Assembly (NCBI GenBank): GCA_022560025.1
Contig: JAFISE010000381.1
Coordinates: forward strand, 1-11,706
DNA length: 11,706 nucleotides
Source: Stagonosporopsis chrysanthemi
Taxonomy: Eukaryota; Ascomycota; Dothideomycetes; Pleosporales; Didymellaceae
Reading direction: 5' to 3'
The notes beneath the pieces are model-generated. The model was not told the DNA's origin. It ran no database searches and saw nothing but the letters and a program-made list of their open reading frames with translations. This document shows, piece after piece, positions 6,828 through 11,706 of the stretch (position 1 is the stretch's first letter; every line of letters begins with the position of its first letter). The translations under genes and the position numbers were made by a program.

Positions 6828-7041
6828 TGTGAGGTCACTGTAGGCAGGCAATTGGACTCAAGGTAGATGGGATGGCTTCAAGGCCGAATTGGGGTTGTAT
6901 TTGGATATCAGACGAATCCTTGAGGTGTGAGCCTCTGGATTCGATAGGAGTATATATATGGGAGGCCCGTGCGCGGCCTGGCCCTTAGCCTGGGTGTGCC
7001 CGAGGTAGGGCCGAGGGGTATCAGAGAGGAATCCCGTGACA
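6828..7041. mobile_element. Solo LTR, 214 bp, with 5-bp target duplication
   Basis: The sequence starts TGTGAGGTCAC and ends CCCGTGACA, with the TG...CA ends of a long terminal repeat. It is flanked on both sides by ATAAT (6823-6827 and 7042-7046), a 5-bp target duplication. It has a TATA-like run at 6951-6959 and an imperfect stem (AATCC...GGATT) at 6915-6941. Its composition is balanced to GC-rich, with many TGG, TGA and CCA words, in sharp contrast to the AT-rich flanks. No internal retrotransposon sequence or second LTR is adjacent, so it is probably a solo LTR left by recombination. The orientation is uncertain, though the TATA run favours plus. Confidence 0.7.
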
Positions 7042-7046
7042 ATAAT

Positions 7047-7899
7047 CTATTAAGTAATATAGTATATACTCTATTACTACTTTTAATTTAGACGTGTTGT
7101 GTAGCTACTGCGTATAGTAACTAGTAAAGGTGCTAGAGACAGTAATATATTAACTACAACACAAGTACTACTATATATATACTTTTTTTTAGCTACTAGC
7201 TCTATAAGAAGCTTACTTAAAGCCTTATACTTGCTTGTTTAAGATAATTAGTGTAAGAACAAGCCTAGTTCTTTAAGCCTACCTTATACTACCTAATAAC
7301 TACCTAACTTAGATCTGTCTTTTAACTGCTTCTTAGTATAGTCTTTTCTTAGCTCTTAGGTATAAGAAAAGAAGTCTCTACAGAGTTTAGATAGATAGTT
7401 TTAAAGTATTCTTTTATACAAGACCTATAAGAATAGAGATCTTGTTTTATAGTTTATTCTAGTACTTCTATATACTTTATAGCAGATACCTATATAATTT
7501 AGACTTTTTTAGTATCTTATATTGTTATATTATACTTTAAAACTTATTTTAGCTAGTAACAGCCTTATAATAATATTGCTATAGTCTATTTAGTTATTTA
7601 TATAAGTGCAGCTAAGGTATTATACCTAAACTAAACAAGTCTTTAAATTGTTTATATAATAGTTAACTTTTAAGATACTAAAGATCTCTTAATAATTAAA
7701 GCTTATAGGTTTAGAACTTCTTACAACTTACTGCTCTAAGATTAACTTTAGAAAAGCTGCGTTAGATTGCACTAAGATAGACACTTAGAGACTATTAATA
7801 ACTTACTTAATTTAGATACAACCTTAATATTAAGCACTACTATAAAACCTACTAGTTAGTCCTAGAACTAATTAGAGGCTAGACGCCCTTAGAGCTTTA
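7047..7899. repeat. AT-rich RIP-mutated block upstream of gag
   Basis: The mutation footprint is the same as on the other side of the LTR. It precedes the recognisable gag region and probably contains the 5' LTR and leader of the degenerate Ty3/gypsy element, or part of another element. LTR borders could not be fixed: TG...CA-like words near 7096 and 7165 are too close together to be an LTR. Confidence 0.5.
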
Positions 7900-8159
7900 T
7901 ATTAGCACAACTGTCCCCTACTAACAATAGATCTAATTTAGAGCTATCTTACTACAATCTCTTAGAAGAGATAGCTTAACTACAGCAAGAACTTGCTTAG
8001 TTACGTGCTAGTCTTACTCTAGCAAATTACTCTCTACTTACAATAAAAACACTACTAATAAGTGTACTATATTAATCTACTATAAGGCAGCTATTAGAAG
8101 CTAGCTTAGTACTTATAGTACGTAAGAAGCTTTTTAAAAAGACTCTTAATATTAAGGTT

Positions 8160-8897
8160 CTTATAAATAAAAGTAATTTTACCTTTTAGTAATAGTATAC
8201 CTTTATTTAAGACTAACTTAATATTAATATAGACTACTATTAGAGTGTACGTGCCTATATAGCTCTTGTCTAGGGTTATACCTCTAGATTAGCTAAAAAA
8301 TACTTAGAACCTTAGTACTTCTCTAATAATAAGACAGATTGCTTTTACACTGTAGAAGAGATAATTACGCTCTTTAAGATATACTTTGTTACTAGGAATA
8401 AGCAAGTAAAAAGCTAAGCAGCCTTTAATTAACTCTAAATAGAGAAATTAAAAGCTTTCTCTACTTTTATAAGCTGCTTCCTTAGTATAGCTATTAAAAG
8501 AAAGGTACCTTAATTAGAATAGTTTTACTATATATAGACTAAGATCTCTCTAAGTATTTAAGTACTTAATCTAGGCTTTAAGTAGTAATAGTATAATTTT
8601 TTCTCTTAAATAGTAGAACACTTAACTGCTTATAATATAGAAAGGAGGAATAACCTTACTATGCTAACTTATACTGTTTTGCAACTCTTAAGATTTATAA
8701 GAACACCTTAGTTAGATATAAAACAGAGCTTTGTTACAACAGGTTAATAAGATTACTCTTCTCTTAGCTAATCTACTTACTTTGCTTAAAGTACTCTTGT
8801 ACCCTGCTAACTCTTTAACACACCTGTACTTAAAAAGAATATAACTCTAAAAGCTTGCTATAACTATAGAAAGCTAGGACACTTTACTAAGAATTAT
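8160..8897 (+). pseudogene. Gag relic with damaged zinc knuckle
   Basis: Gag-like phrases such as YTSRLAKKYLEP (about 8270-8310) and EKLKAFSTFISCFLSIAIK (8442-8498) are read in one frame interrupted by TAG/TAA. At 8856-8897 the frame reads CYNYRKLGHFTKNY. This is the CX2CX4HX4C nucleocapsid zinc knuckle with the second and last cysteines now tyrosine, leaving one Cys and the His. In intact elements this domain packages RNA. The N-terminal border is not clear; I see gag-like sequence from roughly 7900. Confidence 0.7.
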
Positions 8898-9883
8898 ATA
8901 GTACTCTGTATACGCAAAATTAAGGTAGAACAAGAAGACTTTGTTAATACTAAAGAAGACTTTAATAAGACTAATTTAATCTCTATAGAAAATAGTTCTA
9001 CTTAGAAGAATTATCTTACTTAGGCCTAAACTAATATAATCTATCTAACTTCTTATTATCTTATTTATTTAGTAGACTTTATTTTCTTACTTCTACTATT
9101 CTTTGTAACTAAGAGCTTAGTGTTTAACTCCGCTCCTTAGTTAATACTAGTGCCTAAGGATTTTTATTTTTAAATTCTAATATTACTTATTCTATTTCTA
9201 CTTTTTTCTATAAACCTTTCTAAAAGCTACTTTTTTTAGTTTAAGTTAAAGAGTTCTAGAATTAAATTACCTCTCTAGTAACCTAGTATATATAGTTACA
9301 CTTTATAGTTAATAGTAAAAAGATATACAACTGCCTTTTTATTATTATAGATCTTAGATGACAAGATTATATTATTAGAATTAAATAGCTTAAGTACTTT
9401 AAGCTCTAACTTAATACAGAGTATTCTTAGTTAATATAGTATACTAAATACCTTTAATTATATAATCCTACGCTACTATTATTAATAACTTTGTAACAAC
9501 CTTTTAAAAAAAGCAAAGCCTAACAGGATATAAAGTAATAAGATACTCTATAGAAATAAAAAGAGTATTAGCAATAATATAGCTTTAGTACAACTGTTTA
9601 ATATATAAGAAGTATATTAAAGTTGCCTAAGTTTTGTTTACAACTCTTAGTACTACCTAACAAAGTAGTAAATACCTTTATAACTAGTTTAACTTAGGTT
9701 GCTATTATTACTGTGCTCTTAGCTAACACTTTTTACTTCTTAATAAAGAAACTATAAAATAAGTTCTTTACAACTAATCTATATAAGATAAATTATATTA
9801 TAAAAGAAAAGTGTTACTAAGATAACTCTAATAATGCCTAACTAATCTAAAAACGCTTACTAGCCTAATACTCTTAGTATACT

Positions 9884-11230
9884 AATATATTTGGTAAGGC
9901 AGAAGCTAAAAGCCTTCTAGAATACTACCTTGATAACTACAAGATTGTTTTAGAAGAACTCTTGCTAAACTATTACTCTTTCTTGTACAAATAGAACCTA
10001 AAAGAACTTAAAGCTACTAAAACGTTTGTATAAAAATAGCTGCGCTATAGTTAGATTAAATATAGCTAAAGCCTATTTATATTACTTATACTATATATAT
10101 AAAAACTAAATTAAAGCTTGTATATCTATATAGACTATTATAAATTAAATAATTTAGCTTGCAAAGACTTTTATTTAATACTATATATAGACAAGCTGCT
10201 TACTTAACTATCTAAGGCAAAGATATTTACAAAGTTTAATATTTAATTAGCTTTTAACTAAATCTGTATAGATTCTGCCTTTAAAGAGTACACTATGTTC
10301 TAAACGTGTTATAGCATATATAAGTGTAAGGTCTTACTATTTAGTTTATATAATAGCTCTACTATATACTAATACTATATAAATAATATTCTAATTAACT
10401 ACTTAGATAACTTTTATATTGCTTACTTAGACAATATCTTTATCTACTCTAAAGACACTTAGACTTACTAGATATATATTAAAAAGGTTCTAGAATGTCT
10501 TTACTCTGCAGGCTTACAGGTTAATATTAAGAAAAGTAAATTCTATATAACTTATACTTAGTACCTTAAGTATATCTTTATAAACAAAGGTATTAAAGTA
10601 GATTCTAAGAAAGTATAGGTTTTAGTAAACTAGAAGCTACTTACAACTATAACAAGTATAAAATTGTTTCTAGGCTTTACTAGTTTCTATTAATAATTTA
10701 TGCCTAAGTTCTCTTAGGTAGTAAAACTTTTAATTATATTACAAAGTCTATTAAATGCCTTTAAATAGACTCTAGACTACTAAGCTAGCTTTAAGAAGCT
10801 TAAATAGAGTCTATTAGCTATTTTAACTCTGTGCTACTTTAACTTAGACTTTAAAACAAAGCTTAAGACTAACGTATTAGATAGAGTAGTAGCTAGCGTT
10901 ATGTCTTAGAAACACGCAGACAACTGCTAGTACTCTACAGCATTCTATAGCTGTTCCCTATTAGGTTTAAAGCTTAACTAAGAGATCTATAATAAAGAGC
11001 TCTTTGCTATCTTCTAGGCCTTTAATAAGTAGAGAGCTAAGCTAATATTTATGCTAAATTAGATCTATATCTACTTTAACTACTGTTCTCTAGAATATTT
11101 TATAACTACTAAAGTCTTAAATACCTAACAAGTTAGGTAGGCAGAGGCACTTACTTTGTTTAACTTCTAAATTAAGTATACTCTAGAGAAGAATAATAAG
11201 AAAGCTAATATCTTTAGTTAAAGAAAGTAA
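9884..11230 (+). pseudogene. Pol relic: reverse transcriptase and RNase H
   Basis: One continuous frame contains the reverse transcriptase landmarks. SKAKIFTKFNI is at 10211-10243, where families have KLD, so the first catalytic Asp is now Asn at 10238. AYLDNIFIYSKD is at 10421-10456, where the YLDD box has become YLDN. AGLQVNIKKSKF and LGFTSFY follow. RNase H comes next, with KTNVLD (10865 onward, catalytic Asp to Asn at 10871), AFYSCSLL, EIYNKELFAIF and SLEYFITTKVLN (11087 onward), then AEALTLFNF. The landmarks and their order are typical of fungal Ty3/gypsy elements. Stops fall where families have Trp or Gln (for example TAG at the Trp of the EWK position). A protease could not be read between 8900 and 9880. 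Confidence 0.85.
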
Positions 11231-11590
11231 GACCTAGCTAACCTTAAGACAATTTAAGAGGATAATTACTTCTAGGTATTATTAAGACTCTAACAACTTT
11301 ATAACTATATTAACTCTAATCTTACCTAAGTCTATTTTTTATATTCTTTAGTATACACTATCTATACTTTGCAGCTAGAAATATAGTTAGACTTCTTAGA
11401 ACTAATTAAAGCTGTACTATAATACAATTGCTAGGCTTTTAAGAAAGAGTAAAAATCTTAGCTTTTAGTTATTAAATCTATAATAGTCTACTTCTATACT
11501 AAGATTGTCTGTGCATAGTTCTAGACTTAGTACTATGCACTTGCCTTATCTAAGAAGCTTATAACTAAGTATTTACTACTTACTTAAGTG
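11231..11590 (+). pseudogene. Linker and start of integrase, RIP-mutated
   Basis: Still in the pol frame, phrases such as AFKKE, KSIIVYFYTKIVCA and ALALSKKLITKYLLLT resemble the linker between RNase H and integrase. The latter ends where the integrase zinc-binding domain should begin. After about 11590 the footprint of mutation stops. No integrase catalytic Asp or Glu can be seen, so the element is truncated here, or its remainder escaped mutation beyond the window edge. Confidence 0.45.
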
Positions 11591-11706
11591 TAAAGAAAAC
11601 CTACTAGCTGGCTCCTAGTCAATTTCCCTACAGACCCTATATGATTTAATTGTGGCACGTGCAGCCTCCCCTGCTCTGACCCTATATGCTTTTCCTGCTG
11701 CGACAA
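11591..11706. other. Non-mutated tail with GACCCTATATG direct repeat
   Basis: The composition returns to normal, with several TGG, TGA, TCA and CCT words. GACCCTATATG occurs at 11633-11643 and again at 11678-11688, 45 bases apart. A plus-strand reading near 11609 (LLAGS, then SPALT near 11667) vaguely resembles the integrase zinc-binding region, but too weakly to call. It may be the start of another sequence joined to the dead element. Confidence 0.3.

Larger units (their letters stand above)
7900..11590 (+). mobile_element. RIP-degraded Ty3/gypsy retrotransposon (gag-pol)
   Basis: The order gag, zinc knuckle, (protease region), reverse transcriptase, RNase H, start of integrase is that of Ty3/gypsy elements on the plus strand. 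Gag is read in the frame of 8442 and 8856. Pol is read in the frame of 9884 through at least 11230, which is -1 relative to gag. The Pol frame carries dozens of TAG and TAA stops but stays in phase, so the damage is by point mutation rather than indels. Integrase core and 3' LTR are absent. The mutated sequence ends near 11590, close to where the integrase zinc-binding region should be. The element is dead. Confidence 0.85.

Noticed and set aside
6915..6960. SINE with internal polymerase III promoter (GGATTCGATAGG resembles a B box)
   Set aside because: TG...CA ends, a 5-bp target duplication and a TATA-like run fit an LTR; there is no A box at the right distance and no A-rich tail.
7047..11590. 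Possible functional retrotransposon using stop-codon readthrough
   Set aside because: The frame holds dozens of stops, the catalytic Asp residues of reverse transcriptase and RNase H are changed to Asn, and zinc-knuckle cysteines are lost, so it is dead.
1..11706. CRISPR array, tRNA or rRNA genes
   Set aside because: No regularly spaced short repeats and no sequence that I could fold into a cloverleaf or match to rRNA; the genome is fungal.

Overview
The window looks like a repeat-rich, accessory part of a filamentous ascomycete genome, most likely Dothideomycetes (Pleosporales-like, an inference from style rather than a database match). The grounds are short fungal introns (48-56 nt, GTAAGT donors, TACTAA-type branch sites), a pogo/Tc5-type transposase relic, a degenerate Ty3/gypsy retrotransposon, and long AT-rich blocks with the footprint of repeat-induced point mutation (RIP). 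Gene-like sequence of balanced composition alternates with these AT-rich mutated blocks, the 'two-speed' layout known around effector genes.

Left part (1-2430). An AT-rich mutated block (1-283) runs into a cluster of telomere-like but inverted repeats (about 285-410). This abuts, and supplies the stop codon of, a minus-strand fragment encoding only the N-terminal helix-turn-helix of a pogo-like transposase. Next is a plus-strand gene for a small secreted cysteine-rich protein (1015-1464), read here as five short exons with eight cysteines. Then come about 650 bp of unassigned sequence and a second small AT-rich mutated patch (2112-2345).

Centre (2430-5200). The one clear, intact, sizeable gene is on the minus strand (2430-3758, 442 aa). 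I read it as a cytosolic or unconventionally exported beta-gamma-crystallin plus aerolysin-type pore-forming protein, with a TATA box upstream. It is followed by a TGCA-rich palindromic segment, a 71-bp tandem repeat of nearly three copies, and about 800 bp without a convincing gene.

Right part (5200-11706). An unconvincing open frame leads into a decayed zinc-finger gene resembling the OrsD/DUF3505 family, with three in-frame stops. Then more than 5 kb of heavily mutated AT-rich DNA begins. It contains a mutated inverted copy of the left-hand hairpin repeat, an unmutated 214-bp solo LTR with a 5-bp target duplication, and a plus-strand Ty3/gypsy gag-pol. The pol part of that element stays in one frame for about 1.3 kb but is full of TAG/TAA stops, and it is cut off near the start of integrase. 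Mutated sequence stops at about 11590, and the last 115 bp are of ordinary composition.

Functionally, the window holds two candidate secreted or toxic proteins (a cysteine-rich effector-like protein and an aerolysin-like pore former) between transposon graveyards. Nothing shows that they work together; they share a neighbourhood, not an operon.
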